Source: Oceaniglobus ichthyenteri
GTDB taxonomy: Bacteria; Pseudomonadota; Alphaproteobacteria; Rhodobacterales; Rhodobacteraceae
NCBI RefSeq assembly: GCF_003057885.1
Contig: NZ_QAGK01000001.1
Span: 248,001 to 312,000, forward strand
Length of the DNA: 64,000 bases
Direction: 5' to 3'
Of the stretch, positions 17,650 through 26,154 are shown piece after piece. The notes beneath the pieces are model-generated. The model did no database searches, was not told the DNA's origin, and saw only the letters and a program-made list of their open reading frames with translations. The position numbers and the translations under genes are program-made. Position 1 is the first letter of the stretch. Every line of letters begins with the position of its first letter.

Positions 17650-18399
17650 ATGAACGCCCCCTTTAACAAACACGCCAACAACGCCGCCACCCACCCCGCT
17701 TTTTTGTCGATCTGGGATATTCATGCCTATTATGGCGAAAGCTATATCGTGCAAGGTATCAGTTTCAACATTCACGAGGGTGAAATCCTCGCCCTGTTGG
17801 GGCGCAACGGGGCGGGCAAAACCACGACCCTGCGCACCATCGCGCGAATGGACAATCCCGAACTGCAGCGCGGTGAAATCTGGCTGGATCACCAACCGCT
17901 CCACCAGATGAAATCATATCAGGCCAGCGCCCATGGCATTGCCCTGGTGCCCGAAGACCGCTGCATCATTCCCGGGCTCACGGTCGAGGAAAACCTGAAA
18001 CTGGCACAGATCGCGCCGCCCATGGGCTGGTCGATCGAACGGGTGTATGACCTGTTTCCGCGCCTGCGCGAACGGCGCAAACAGGATGGCATCACCCTGT
18101 CGGGGGGCGAACAGCAGATGTTGGCCATTGCCCGCGCCCTGTGCCGCGATATCAAGGTATTGCTGCTGGACGAACCCTATGAGGGGCTGGCCCCCGTGAT
18201 CGTACAGGAAATCGCCAAAACCCTGGGCATCATCCGCGATCAGGGCATCACCACTGTGATCGTTGAACAAAATGCCGTTGCCGCGTTGAAACTGGCCGAT
18301 CGGGCGGTGATACTGGACTCGGGGATGGTCGTGTACGATGGTTCCGCAGAAGAGGTGTTGAACAACGAAAAACTTCGCGCCGAATACCTCGCGATCTAA
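17650..18399 (+). CDS. ABC transporter ATP-binding protein, LivF type
   Basis: A 249-residue ATPase with Walker A GRNGAGKTT, signature LSGGEQQMLAIARAL and Walker B VLLLDEPYEGLAP. IHAYYGESYIVQGISFNIHEGE near residue 25 is the family opening after a short polar N-terminus. It ends 18 bases before acs, on the same strand and with no terminator between, so importer and acyl-CoA synthetase are very likely one operon. Confidence 0.93.
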   Translation: MNAPFNKHANNAATHPAFLSIWDIHAYYGESYIVQGISFNIHEGEILALLGRNGAGKTTTLRTIARMDNPELQRGEIWLDHQPLHQMKSYQASAHGIALVPEDRCIIPGLTVEENLKLAQIAPPMGWSIERVYDLFPRLRERRKQDGITLSGGEQQMLAIARALCRDIKVLLLDEPYEGLAPVIVQEIAKTLGIIRDQGITTVIVEQNAVAALKLADRAVILDSGMVVYDGSAEEVLNNEKLRAEYLAI

Positions 18400-18417
18400 A
18401 GCAAAGTTGAGAGTGAT

Positions 18418-20367
18418 ATGACCGATACAACCTATCCCCCCTCGCCCGAATTCGCCGCCGCATCCCACGCCGACCGGGCCAAGTACGAAGAGATGTACAA
18501 GGCCAGCATCGACAACCCCGAAGCATTCTGGGCCGAACACGGCAAACGTATCGATTGGATGACGCCCTATACCAAGGTGAAGAACGTCAGCTATGATTTT
18601 GGCGCGGTGTCGATTCGGTGGTTTGAAGACGGCGGTCTGAACGTCGCGGCCAATTGCATTGATCGCCACCTGAAAGACCGGGGTGATCAGACCGCGATCA
18701 TCTGGGAACCCGACAGCGCCGATGACGAAGCACAACACATCACCTATCAACAGTTGCATTCGCACGTCTGCAAATTTGCCAATGTGCTGAAAGATCTGGG
18801 CGTGAAAAAGGGTGATCGTGTCGTGCTGTATATGCCGATGATCCCCCAGGCCGCCTATGCGATGTTGGCCTGTGCGCGTATCGGGGCGGTGCATTCCATT
18901 GTTTTTGCAGGGTTTTCTGCCGATGCTTTGGCCGCGCGCATTGCTGGCTGCAACGCCAAGGTGGTGATCACCGCCGATGGCGCGCCACGTGGCGGCCGGG
19001 TCACCAACCTCAAGGACAACGTGAATCAGGCGATGATCAACGTGATGCACGAGGTGAAATGCCTGTGCATCAAACGCACCGGTCAACAGATCGCCTGGCG
19101 CGGAACCGGTGATTACTGGCTGCACGAAATGGAGGAAAACGTTTCAAACGATTGTCCGCCCGTGGAAATGAACGCCGAAGATCCGTTGTTCATTCTTTAT
19201 ACTTCGGGGTCGACCGGTCAGCCAAAAGGCGTGGTGCATACCAGCGGGGGCTATATCGTCTATGCCTCGATGACCCATGAATATACGTTCGATTATCACA
19301 AGGGCGATGTGTTCTGGTGTACCGCCGATGTGGGTTGGGTGACGGGCCACAGCTATATCGTTTATGGCCCTCTGGCCAATGGCGCGACAACGTTGATGTT
19401 TGAAGGCGTGCCAACCTATCCCGATGCCGGGCGGTTTTGGGCGGTGTGCGAAAAACATAAGGTATCACAGTTCTATACCGCCCCCACTGCCATCCGTGCA
19501 TTGATGGCCCATGGCAAGGATGTCGTCGCCAAATACGATCTTTCCTCGATCAAGGTTCTGGGCACCGTCGGCGAGCCGATCAATCCCGAGGCATGGAATT
19601 GGTATAACGAGGTCGTGGGCAAAGGCCGCTGCCCGATTGTCGACACCTGGTGGCAAACCGAAACCGGCGGGCATTTGCTGACCCCTCTGCCCGGTGCAAC
19701 GGCCACCAAACCCGGATCGGCCACATTGCCGTTTTTTGGCATCAAACCGGTCATCCTTGAGGCAACCACAGGCGAGGAAATCCACGATAATCCCGCCGAG
19801 GGCGTGCTGTGCATCGCCGACAGCTGGCCAGGCCAGATGCGCACGGTTTATGGCGATCATGAAAGGTTCGAAAATACCTATTTTTCCGATTACAAAGGGT
19901 ATTATTTCACCGGCGATGGCTGCAAGCGCGATGCCGATGGATATTACTGGATCACCGGTCGGGTTGATGATGTGATCAACGTATCAGGCCACCGCATGGG
20001 CACCGCCGAGGTTGAATCGGCCCTTGTTGCCCATGAAACCGTGGCCGAGGCGGCGGTGGTTGGATACCCCCACGCCCTGAAGGGCCAAGGGATATATGCC
20101 TATGTGACCCTGATGAACGGCATCGAGCCATCGGATGAGTTGCGCACAACCCTTGAAAAATGGGTGCGCCACGAAATTGGCCCGATTGCAAAACCCGATA
20201 TGATCCAATGGGCGCCGGGCCTGCCAAAAACCCGCAGCGGCAAGATCATGCGCCGGATTTTGCGCAAGATCGCCGAAAACGATCACACCACTTTGGGCGA
20301 TACCTCCACCTTGGCCGATCCGTCGGTGGTGGACGATTTGATCGAAAATCGAATGAATCGCGCCTAA
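18418..20367 (+). CDS. acs: Acetyl-CoA synthetase
   Basis: AMP-forming acetate-CoA ligase (649 residues, family standard about 650) that converts acetate, ATP and CoA into acetyl-CoA in the cytoplasm. The P-loop-like [14 protein letters not shown] is near residues 262-275, [14 protein letters not shown] near 300-313, [11 protein letters not shown] in the acyl/AMP site, and the C-terminal TRSGKIMRR near 604-612 holds the lysine (about 608) whose acetylation silences the enzyme. The acyl-pocket WWQTE fits acetate or propionate preference. Co-location with an importer, an ScfR-type regulator and a CrbS-like kinase points to control by short-chain carboxylates. Confidence 0.95.
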   Translation: MTDTTYPPSPEFAAASHADRAKYEEMYKASIDNPEAFWAEHGKRIDWMTPYTKVKNVSYDFGAVSIRWFEDGGLNVAANCIDRHLKDRGDQTAIIWEPDSADDEAQHITYQQLHSHVCKFANVLKDLGVKKGDRVVLYMPMIPQAAYAMLACARIGAVHSIVFAGFSADALAARIAGCNAKVVITADGAPRGGRVTNLKDNVNQAMINVMHEVKCLCIKRTGQQIAWRGTGDYWLHEMEENVSNDCPPVEMNAEDPLFILYTSGSTGQPKGVVHTSGGYIVYASMTHEYTFDYHKGDVFWCTADVGWVTGHSYIVYGPLANGATTLMFEGVPTYPDAGRFWAVCEKHKVSQFYTAPTAIRALMAHGKDVVAKYDLSSIKVLGTVGEPINPEAWNWYNEVVGKGRCPIVDTWWQTETGGHLLTPLPGATATKPGSATLPFFGIKPVILEATTGEEIHDNPAEGVLCIADSWPGQMRTVYGDHERFENTYFSDYKGYYFTGDGCKRDADGYYWITGRVDDVINVSGHRMGTAEVESALVAHETVAEAAVVGYPHALKGQGIYAYVTLMNGIEPSDELRTTLEKWVRHEIGPIAKPDMIQWAPGLPKTRSGKIMRRILRKIAENDHTTLGDTSTLADPSVVDDLIENRMNRA

Positions 20368-20376
20368 GAGGCACGA

Positions 20377-20411
20377 AATGCGCGAAGGGGGAACCATATC
20401 GCCCTTTCGCA
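20377..20411 (+). terminator. Imperfect hairpin after acs, possible terminator
   Basis: TGCGCGAAGGG pairs imperfectly with CCCTTTCGCA across about 12 bases, just after the acs stop. The following sequence is not T-rich, so this is a weak call. Confidence 0.3.
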
Positions 20412-20481
20412 CATTGACTCGTTTGTGGCCGCGAAAACAATCATAACCTGTTGATTTTTTGGGAGATATTTCGGAACACAT

Positions 20482-20526
20482 CTATCCTTATCACCGTTTA
20501 GTGATCAGAACAGTGAATAAGGATAG
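20482..20526 (+). promoter_or_regulatory. Inverted repeat that covers the ribosome binding site of the PRC-barrel gene
   Basis: CTATCCTTATCAC (20482-20494) is complementary to GTGAATAAGGATAG (20513-20526) with one bulged A. The right arm contains AAGGA, the ribosome binding site for the ATG at 20532. If transcribed, the hairpin would hide that site. It could also be a protein-binding dyad in DNA. Which applies depends on the transcription start, which I cannot place. Confidence 0.5.
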
Positions 20527-20531
20527 CAACA

Positions 20532-21626
20532 ATGACCATTAAAACACTTTTGATGACCTCCGCCGCTTCGCTCAGCCTGATGGCCGGTGTTGCCCAAGCG
20601 CAAACCGTCACCGATGAGCCGGTAATGGACGGCCAAATCATCGTTGAGCAAGACGACCCAACCGTAAGCGTGACCGTGCCGGAACCAACCGTTACCGTCG
20701 ATCGCGCACAGCCCGAAGTGACTGTGGAGCAGCCTCAGCCCGAAATCACCGTGACACAACAAGCACCAAACGTGAAGGTGCAGCAACGTGCGCCGATCAT
20801 TACCGTAGAGCAAGCACAACCTGTGGTAACTGTACGCATCCCCGAACCCATCGTCACGATCCGCATGCCCGAACCAGATGTGGCCGTGTCCCAAGGTGAA
20901 CCAAGCGTCGCCGTTGAACAGCCAGAGCCGGTGGTTCGGTTTGTGCGTCCAGAACCGAAAATCGTTGTCGAAGAATCACAACCGCAAATCGAGGTGGTCG
21001 CCGCCGAACCAGAAGTCCGGATGAGTGACGCGGGCGAGCCGATTGTAAAAATTGACCAGGCCGAGGCAGACGTAAATCTGCAAACCTCGGGCGAGGCAGT
21101 GGTGGATGTTGAAACAGCCGATGCAGAAGTGAATATCGACCCCGCCGACGAAGCCCAAGTGAACGTTCAGCAGTCCGACGCCGAGATACTGATCGAAGAT
21201 CCGCTGCAAGACGGTACTTTGGAAAAGGGCACGATGCAGAAAACAGAAGAGGCCGCCGCCGTTGATCGTGAAGTTACCGAACCTGATCTTGAGGAAAGAA
21301 CCGGCGTGATGATGGCAGATACGCCCGCTGTTCAGGGGTATCGCATCATTGAAGTTGATGAATTGACCACCGAAGAGCTGACAGGTGCCCGGGTTTACGA
21401 TCAAAACGATAAATGGGTTGGCGAAGTGTCCGAGCTGCTGATCGAGGGGGACCAAGTCACCGACGCGGTCGTTGATGTTGGTGGTTTCCTGGGCCTTGGC
21501 GAAAAACCGGTTTTGGTTGGTCTTGACAATCTTTCGTTTCAGCAAGGCGAAGACACAGTCGGCGAAGTTCGTGTATTTACAATCATGACCGAAGAAGAAT
21601 TGAAATCATTGCCTGCCTACGAATGA
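20532..21626 (+). CDS. Secreted PRC-barrel protein with nine-residue tandem repeats
   Basis: A 364-residue exported protein. A Sec signal peptide ends at AQA (residue 23). Residues 44-160 are thirteen consecutive nine-residue units of the form x-V-T-V-x-x-x-E/Q-P, and residues 161-224 continue them in decayed form. After an acidic linker, residues about 272-345 form a PRC-barrel: ELTGARVYDQNDKWVGEVSE, then VTDAVVDVGGFLGLGEKPV. PRC-barrels serve as adaptor domains; periplasmic alphaproteobacterial versions are mostly uncharacterised. The repeat alternates short beta-prone VTV segments with Pro and charged residues and may form an extended periplasmic rod. The protein is strongly acidic. Function unknown. 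Confidence 0.85.
   Translation: MTIKTLLMTSAASLSLMAGVAQAQTVTDEPVMDGQIIVEQDDPTVSVTVPEPTVTVDRAQPEVTVEQPQPEITVTQQAPNVKVQQRAPIITVEQAQPVVTVRIPEPIVTIRMPEPDVAVSQGEPSVAVEQPEPVVRFVRPEPKIVVEESQPQIEVVAAEPEVRMSDAGEPIVKIDQAEADVNLQTSGEAVVDVETADAEVNIDPADEAQVNVQQSDAEILIEDPLQDGTLEKGTMQKTEEAAAVDREVTEPDLEERTGVMMADTPAVQGYRIIEVDELTTEELTGARVYDQNDKWVGEVSELLIEGDQVTDAVVDVGGFLGLGEKPVLVGLDNLSFQQGEDTVGEVRVFTIMTEEELKSLPAYE
20661..21203 (+). repeat. 27-bp (nine-residue) tandem coding repeats
   Basis: Thirteen in-register units (20661-21011), for example TVTVDRAQP, EVTVEQPQP, EITVTQQAP, IITVEQAQP and VVTVRIPEP, are followed by about seven units that drift to nine or ten residues with Asp/Glu replacing Pro. The DNA units are diverged, so this is an old, protein-level repeat rather than a recent satellite. 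Confidence 0.85.
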
Positions 21627-21648
21627 TCTCGTTAACTATGTCTTAACT

Positions 21649-21677
21649 AAAGGGGGCCGAGGTTCCGGCCTCCTTTT
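21649..21677 (+). terminator. Rho-independent terminator after the PRC-barrel gene
   Basis: AAAGGGGGCCG pairs with CGGCCTCCTTTT (one mismatch) around a 6-base loop, ending in a T-run, 23 bases after the stop codon. Confidence 0.7.
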
Positions 21678-21754
21678 CCTTTGCCGTTTCGAACCGTATC
21701 AGCTGGGATACAGGTCTGGTTTTCAACAGTCTTGGCAAAACATTACCGCGTGAA

Positions 21755-22432
21755 TTACCCCATGCTGGATCGTTCGGGGCTGCGCCGGGCGCGGCGTTTA
21801 TCGTCGTTCCAGCTCCAGAATGCGAAAAGTCCCAAGGCCAGGCAATAAGCCGCCCCAAAACCCAAAACGTAAGTTCCATCAATCGGGCCAATCGCCGCCC
21901 GCTCAAACAGTTGGTCATACCCGGTCAACGGGCCGGGATGCACAATCAGTTTGCCCATATAGGCCCCGGTTTGGATCAGCAGTATCCAGAAATAATTGCG
22001 ACGAATACGCCGCCCAATCGCCACAAACATCGACACGTGATAGCGCGGCTTCCAATAATCTTCGGCCAGAATCCGTTGCCAGCCCTCTTCCATATGCAGA
22101 TCACCGTCGTGCAGCATGGGGGCAAAGAAATGCACCTCCAACCAACGGCAGCGCGCGCGCCAGACGTTGAAATACCGGTATCGCCGGGCCTCAAGCATCA
22201 GGAAAAACATAATCAGAACTCCCACCAGGATCAGCGGCAGCGCCGATGCGTCGGGGTCGGAAAACGCCAGCGACAGCGCAATTCCCAAAGTAACAACCGC
22301 CCAGTTTGTCGTCGTATCCAACCGGGTGCGCCAGATGGTCGAGCGGTACACTTCTCCCCGGTACAAATGCGCGATGGCGCCAATTTCGGCGGCGTCCAAC
22401 TGTTTGCGCTCTTCCAAACTTCCCGACGACAT
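21755..22432 (-). CDS. DUF2270 integral membrane protein
   Basis: A 225-residue protein resembling the DUF2270 family. EIGAIAHLYRGEVYRSTIWR near residues 17-36 precedes two closely spaced membrane helices (about 40-75); EARRYRYFNVWRARCRWLE follows in the cytosolic part, and two more helices lie near 140-160 and 190-208. ATG 22432 is chosen because CGGAGGATTT precedes it; an upstream in-frame start at 22468 lacks this. It stands alone between the PRC-barrel gene and the pyrimidine cluster. No biochemical role is known to me. Confidence 0.8.
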   Translation of the reverse strand: MSSGSLEERKQLDAAEIGAIAHLYRGEVYRSTIWRTRLDTTTNWAVVTLGIALSLAFSDPDASALPLILVGVLIMFFLMLEARRYRYFNVWRARCRWLEVHFFAPMLHDGDLHMEEGWQRILAEDYWKPRYHVSMFVAIGRRIRRNYFWILLIQTGAYMGKLIVHPGPLTGYDQLFERAAIGPIDGTYVLGFGAAYCLALGLFAFWSWNDDKRRARRSPERSSMG

Positions 22433-22503
22433 AAATCCTCCGTTTTCCCACTCAACGATGACACGCAATCAAACCCAAAATCAACGGCCCCGGATCGCGG
22501 ATG

Positions 22504-22533
22504 AAAAAAGGGCGCCCCCAGTGGCGGCGCCCC
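22504..22533 (-). terminator. Rho-independent terminator of the pyrimidine operon
   Basis: Read on the minus strand, GGGCGCC, a 9-base loop and GGCGCCC are followed by six T residues, about 25 bases after the stop of the binding-protein gene. Confidence 0.75.
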
Positions 22534-22555
22534 AAATCACTGCGTCAGGCGTGGC

Positions 22556-23536
22556 CTAGTTGCCCATCATATCGGTAATTTCATGGGTCCAGGCGCCTGA
22601 CGGCTCTTTCGTGATTACCGGGTCAGACCCACCCGCCAACAGCGATTGCACTGTGGTTTCATAGGCGGCCTCGTCCAACGCGCCGGTGCTGCCTGCGGTC
22701 AGTTTCGCCACCTCTTCCATCATCCGCCTTTGGTGTTTTTCGGTCTGCGCACCGGTTTCATCGTATTCCAATACGATGTCTGCGGCTTCTTCGACGTTTT
22801 CGGCGGCGTATTCCCATCCTTTCATGCTGGCACGCACGAATTTGGCCAGGCTTTCCTTGAACGCCTCATCCTCAAGACGCTCTTCCAGAACATAAAGCCC
22901 GTCTTCCAACGTGGCCACGCCGTTATCCTCATATTTGAACGTCACCAATTGTTCGGGTGTGATCCCGGCATCGATCACCTGCCAATATTCATTATAGGTC
23001 ATGGTCGAAATGCAATCGGCCTGTTTTTGCAACAGCGGATCAACGTTGAACCCCTGTTTCAACACCTCAACCCCGTCTTCGCCACCGTTGGTGGGTATGC
23101 CCAGTTGCGACATCCATGACAGGAACGGAAATTCATTGCCAAAAAACCAAACGCCCAAGGTTCGGCCCGGAAAATCCTCGGGGCCGGTGACGCCGGATTC
23201 TTTCAGACACGTCAGCATCATGCCGCTGCTTTTGAAAGGCTGTGCAATATTGACCAAAGGCAGGCCCTTTTCCCGCGCAGCCAGCGCGGCAGGCATCCAG
23301 TCAACCATCACGTCGGCGCCGCCACCCGCAATCACCTGGGTTGGCGCAATATCGGGGCCACCCGGTTTGATTGTGACGTTCAATCCTTCGTCGTCATAGA
23401 ACCCTTTTTCCAGGGCAACATAGTAACCGGCAAATTGTGCTTGGGTCACCCATTTCAATTGCAGGGTCAGATCCTGCGCCGACGCGGCCCCCCCGCTTAC
23501 TCCCAGTGCCAGCGCACTCATCATCAATTTTTTCAT
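22556..23536 (-). CDS. ABC transporter substrate-binding protein, NMT1/THI5-like, probable pyrimidine binding
   Basis: A 326-residue periplasmic protein with a Sec signal ending near ASA (residues 18-20). LQLKWVTQAQFAGYYVALEK and DEGLNVTIKPGGPDI at residues about 24-62 match the NMT1/THI5-like fold that binds pyrimidine-type ligands such as hydroxymethylpyrimidine precursors. It is the last gene of a minus-strand run of hydrolase, ATPase and two permeases. Uptake of uracil, thymine or their reduced or ureido forms is inferred from the catabolic neighbours. A thiamine precursor is the main alternative, though no thiamine gene is near. Confidence 0.82.
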   Translation of the reverse strand: MKKLMMSALALGVSGGAASAQDLTLQLKWVTQAQFAGYYVALEKGFYDDEGLNVTIKPGGPDIAPTQVIAGGGADVMVDWMPAALAAREKGLPLVNIAQPFKSSGMMLTCLKESGVTGPEDFPGRTLGVWFFGNEFPFLSWMSQLGIPTNGGEDGVEVLKQGFNVDPLLQKQADCISTMTYNEYWQVIDAGITPEQLVTFKYEDNGVATLEDGLYVLEERLEDEAFKESLAKFVRASMKGWEYAAENVEEAADIVLEYDETGAQTEKHQRRMMEEVAKLTAGSTGALDEAAYETTVQSLLAGGSDPVITKEPSGAWTHEITDMMGN

Positions 23537-23554
23537 TTTTTCACTCCCAGTTGC

Positions 23555-24484
23555 TTATCGCTGCCTTCGTTGCGACGGATGCCAAAATGTCACCCCCCGT
23601 TCGATCAACGCCACCGCACCATAGAACGCCGAACCGGCCAGTGCGGCAATCGTGATTTCTGCCCAGACCGTATCAAGGGCCAACTGGCCGACGGCCGTGG
23701 AAATGCGAAACCCCATTCCCTGGGTGGGTGATCCGAAAAATTCAGCCACAATCGCCCCGATCAAGGCCAGGGTTGTGCAAATTTTCAGCCCGTTGAAAAT
23801 GAACGGCATCGCGGCAGGAAACCGCAGTTTGGCGAGCGTTTGCCAATAACTGGCACCATAGGTGCGCATGAGGTCGCGCTGCATCGCCTCACTGGCCCTT
23901 AACCCGGCCATGGTATTGATCAGCATGGGAAAAAACACCATCACCACGACAACCGCCGCCTTGCTTTGCCAATCAAACCCGAACCACATCACCAGAATCG
24001 GCGCGGTCCCAACGATGGGCAGAGCGGCGGCAAAATTTGCCACCGGCAACAACCCCGATTGCAGGAATTTTGATCGATCAATCAGCACCGCCGTGATCAC
24101 CGCCGCGCCGCAGCCCATGATATACCCCGACAGCGCGCCCTTGATCGCGGTTTGTACGAAATCGCCCCATAATATCGGCAGGCTGATCGCGATGCGCGCG
24201 CCAATCACACTGGGCGCGGGCAAGATCACCAAAGGCACAGCAAACAGGCGCACGGCCATTTCCCACAGCACCAGCATGGTAATGCCAAACACCGCCGCCA
24301 CCAAAATCCGCCGCTCACCCCGGGCCAACACGGCGTTGGTCCACCATGAGGCCAGCCAGACAGCAAACAACAGCCCAAACCGCCAATCAATCGCCCCCAG
24401 CGCCAGCGCCACCAGCACGGGCGCCCAGTTGCGCCACTGGGTCGGTTGCCAATCACGGCCCACGTTTTCCTCCAGCGAACTCAC
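23555..24484 (-). CDS. ABC transporter permease (pyrimidine importer), subunit 1
   Basis: A 309-residue permease of the SsuC/TauC/ThiX class with about seven helices. The conserved ATPase-contact loop reads RTYGASYWQTLAKLRFPAAMPF near residues 205-226. An extra pair of N-terminal helices precedes the usual core. Its first four bases overlap the end of the second permease gene (ATGA). The two non-identical permeases probably form a heterodimeric channel. Confidence 0.88.
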   Translation of the reverse strand: MSSLEENVGRDWQPTQWRNWAPVLVALALGAIDWRFGLLFAVWLASWWTNAVLARGERRILVAAVFGITMLVLWEMAVRLFAVPLVILPAPSVIGARIAISLPILWGDFVQTAIKGALSGYIMGCGAAVITAVLIDRSKFLQSGLLPVANFAAALPIVGTAPILVMWFGFDWQSKAAVVVVMVFFPMLINTMAGLRASEAMQRDLMRTYGASYWQTLAKLRFPAAMPFIFNGLKICTTLALIGAIVAEFFGSPTQGMGFRISTAVGQLALDTVWAEITIAALAGSAFYGAVALIERGVTFWHPSQRRQR

Positions 24485-25353
24485 CGTGCCATTCCTAACC
24501 GTTTCAAAACGCCGGACTCAATCCGGGCCACCGTGAATACCAGTATTGCCGCAAGGATCGCCGCCATAAACAGCGCCGCCCACATCTGGATGGTCTGTCC
24601 GTAATACGACCCGCCCAACAAACGCGCGCCCAATCCGCCCTGTTGCACCGGCAATTCGCCCACAACCGCCCCCACCAAGGCCGCCGCGATCCCGACCTTG
24701 AGCGAGGCAAAAAGAAACGGCATCGACGCGGGAAGGCGCAGTTTGAACAGCACCTGAACAGGCGACGCATTATAGGTTTTCAACAGGTCCATCTGCATGG
24801 AATCCGGGCTGCGCAGTCCCGCAACCATGCCCACAACCACCGGAAAAAACGACAAATACGCGCTGATGATCGCCTTGGGGATCAGCCCGCTGATGCCAAT
24901 CGAATTCAGCACCACAATGATCATCGGGGCGATTGCCAGTATCGGAATCGTTTGACTGGCGATGGCCCAAGGCATGACGCTTTGATCCATCGCGCGGTTG
25001 TGGACAATGCCCAAGGCCAAGGCGATGCCCAGCCCCGTGCCAATCGCAAAACCCAGCAACGTCGCACTTAGCGTGATCCATGCGTGATAGACCAGCGACC
25101 GTCGCGATGTGATCTTTTTATCAAACACCAGATCGTAAAAACTATAGGCAACCTGGTGTGGTGCGGGCAATTTGGGCCGCTCTTGCGCCATCGTATCGGC
25201 GACGATTTCACCAAAGCTCGGCGTGGTTTGCGCGCGCGCGGCCTGATCCAATGTCCACTGACTGTTCATCCATGCCGCCGCCACGTACCACACCACGATC
25301 AGCGCCAGCAGCACCGCCACAATCGGCCACACATGGGTGCGGATCCAGTTCAT
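24481..25353 (-). CDS. ABC transporter permease (pyrimidine importer), subunit 2
   Basis: A 290-residue permease of the same class as its neighbour, with the ATPase-contact loop KTYNASPVQVLFKLRLPASMPF near residues 192-213. One N-terminal helix is followed by a hydrophilic periplasmic segment (about 30-85), then the permease core. It lies 12 bases downstream of the ATPase gene and overlaps the next permease by four bases. Similarity between the two permeases suggests an ancient duplication. Confidence 0.88.
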   Translation of the reverse strand: MNWIRTHVWPIVAVLLALIVVWYVAAAWMNSQWTLDQAARAQTTPSFGEIVADTMAQERPKLPAPHQVAYSFYDLVFDKKITSRRSLVYHAWITLSATLLGFAIGTGLGIALALGIVHNRAMDQSVMPWAIASQTIPILAIAPMIIVVLNSIGISGLIPKAIISAYLSFFPVVVGMVAGLRSPDSMQMDLLKTYNASPVQVLFKLRLPASMPFLFASLKVGIAAALVGAVVGELPVQQGGLGARLLGGSYYGQTIQMWAALFMAAILAAILVFTVARIESGVLKRLGMAR

Positions 25354-25365
25354 TTTTCGGCTCCG

Positions 25366-26154
25366 CTATACATCATCACCATGCCCCGCCCGCAGCCCTT
25401 CACGCACCCGGTGGGCAATTTCGATAAAGGCGGGCGTGTCGCGAATATCCAGCGGCCGATCCTTTGGCAGCGGGCTTTCGATCACCTCGGTTATGCGACC
25501 GGGACGCGGCGACATCACAACGATCTTGGTGCTTAGATACACGGCTTCGGGGATGCTATGGGTAACAAAACAAATGGTTTTTTCCGTGCGCGCCCAAAGT
25601 TTCAGCAATTGTTCGTTCAGATGGTCACGGACAATTTCATCAAGCGCGCCAAACGGTTCGTCCATCAACAACAGATCGGCGTCAAAGGCCAAGGCGCGCG
25701 CGATACTGGCACGTTGCTGCATCCCGCCGGATAACTGCCAGGGATATTTACCACCAAACCCTTCCAGATCAACCAGTTGCAGGACGTTGTTCATCCTGCG
25801 ATCCTGTTCGGCCTTGTCAAACCCCATGATCTCAAGCGGGAGCTTGATATTCTTGCCGATCGTGCGCCAGGGATACAGCCCTGCCGCCTGAAAGACATAG
25901 CCATAAGCCCTTGATAATCTGGCTTCTTCCGGGCTCATTCCGTTTACTGTCAATCGCCCGCCAGTGGCCGTTTCCAACCCCGCAATACAACGCAAAAATG
26001 TGGTTTTCCCACATCCCGAAGGGCCGATGAACGAAACGAAATCGCCCTTTTCCACATCCAGACTGACGTTACTTAGCGCATGAACATCCCCATCCCCGGT
26101 GTGAAACACCAGATCGAGATTTTGCGCTTTTACAACAGTGCCTTGCACGCTCAT
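25366..26154 (-). CDS. ABC transporter ATP-binding protein (pyrimidine importer)
   Basis: A 262-residue ATPase of the nitrate/sulfonate/taurine class. Walker A GPSGCGKTT near residues 39-47, signature LSGGMQQRASIARAL, Walker B LLLMDEPFGALDE and the switch His in FVTHSIPEA are all intact. The start codon overlaps the stop of the dihydropyrimidinase gene by one base (TAATG), which ties the transporter to pyrimidine breakdown. Confidence 0.92.
   Translation of the reverse strand: MSVQGTVVKAQNLDLVFHTGDGDVHALSNVSLDVEKGDFVSFIGPSGCGKTTFLRCIAGLETATGGRLTVNGMSPEEARLSRAYGYVFQAAGLYPWRTIGKNIKLPLEIMGFDKAEQDRRMNNVLQLVDLEGFGGKYPWQLSGGMQQRASIARALAFDADLLLMDEPFGALDEIVRDHLNEQLLKLWARTEKTICFVTHSIPEAVYLSTKIVVMSPRPGRITEVIESPLPKDRPLDIRDTPAFIEIAHRVREGLRAGHGDDV

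Noticed and set aside
22556-23536. Thiamine-precursor binding role for the NMT1/THI5-like protein
   Set aside because: No thiamine gene or TPP riboswitch is seen nearby, whereas dihydropyrimidinase overlaps the importer ATPase gene.
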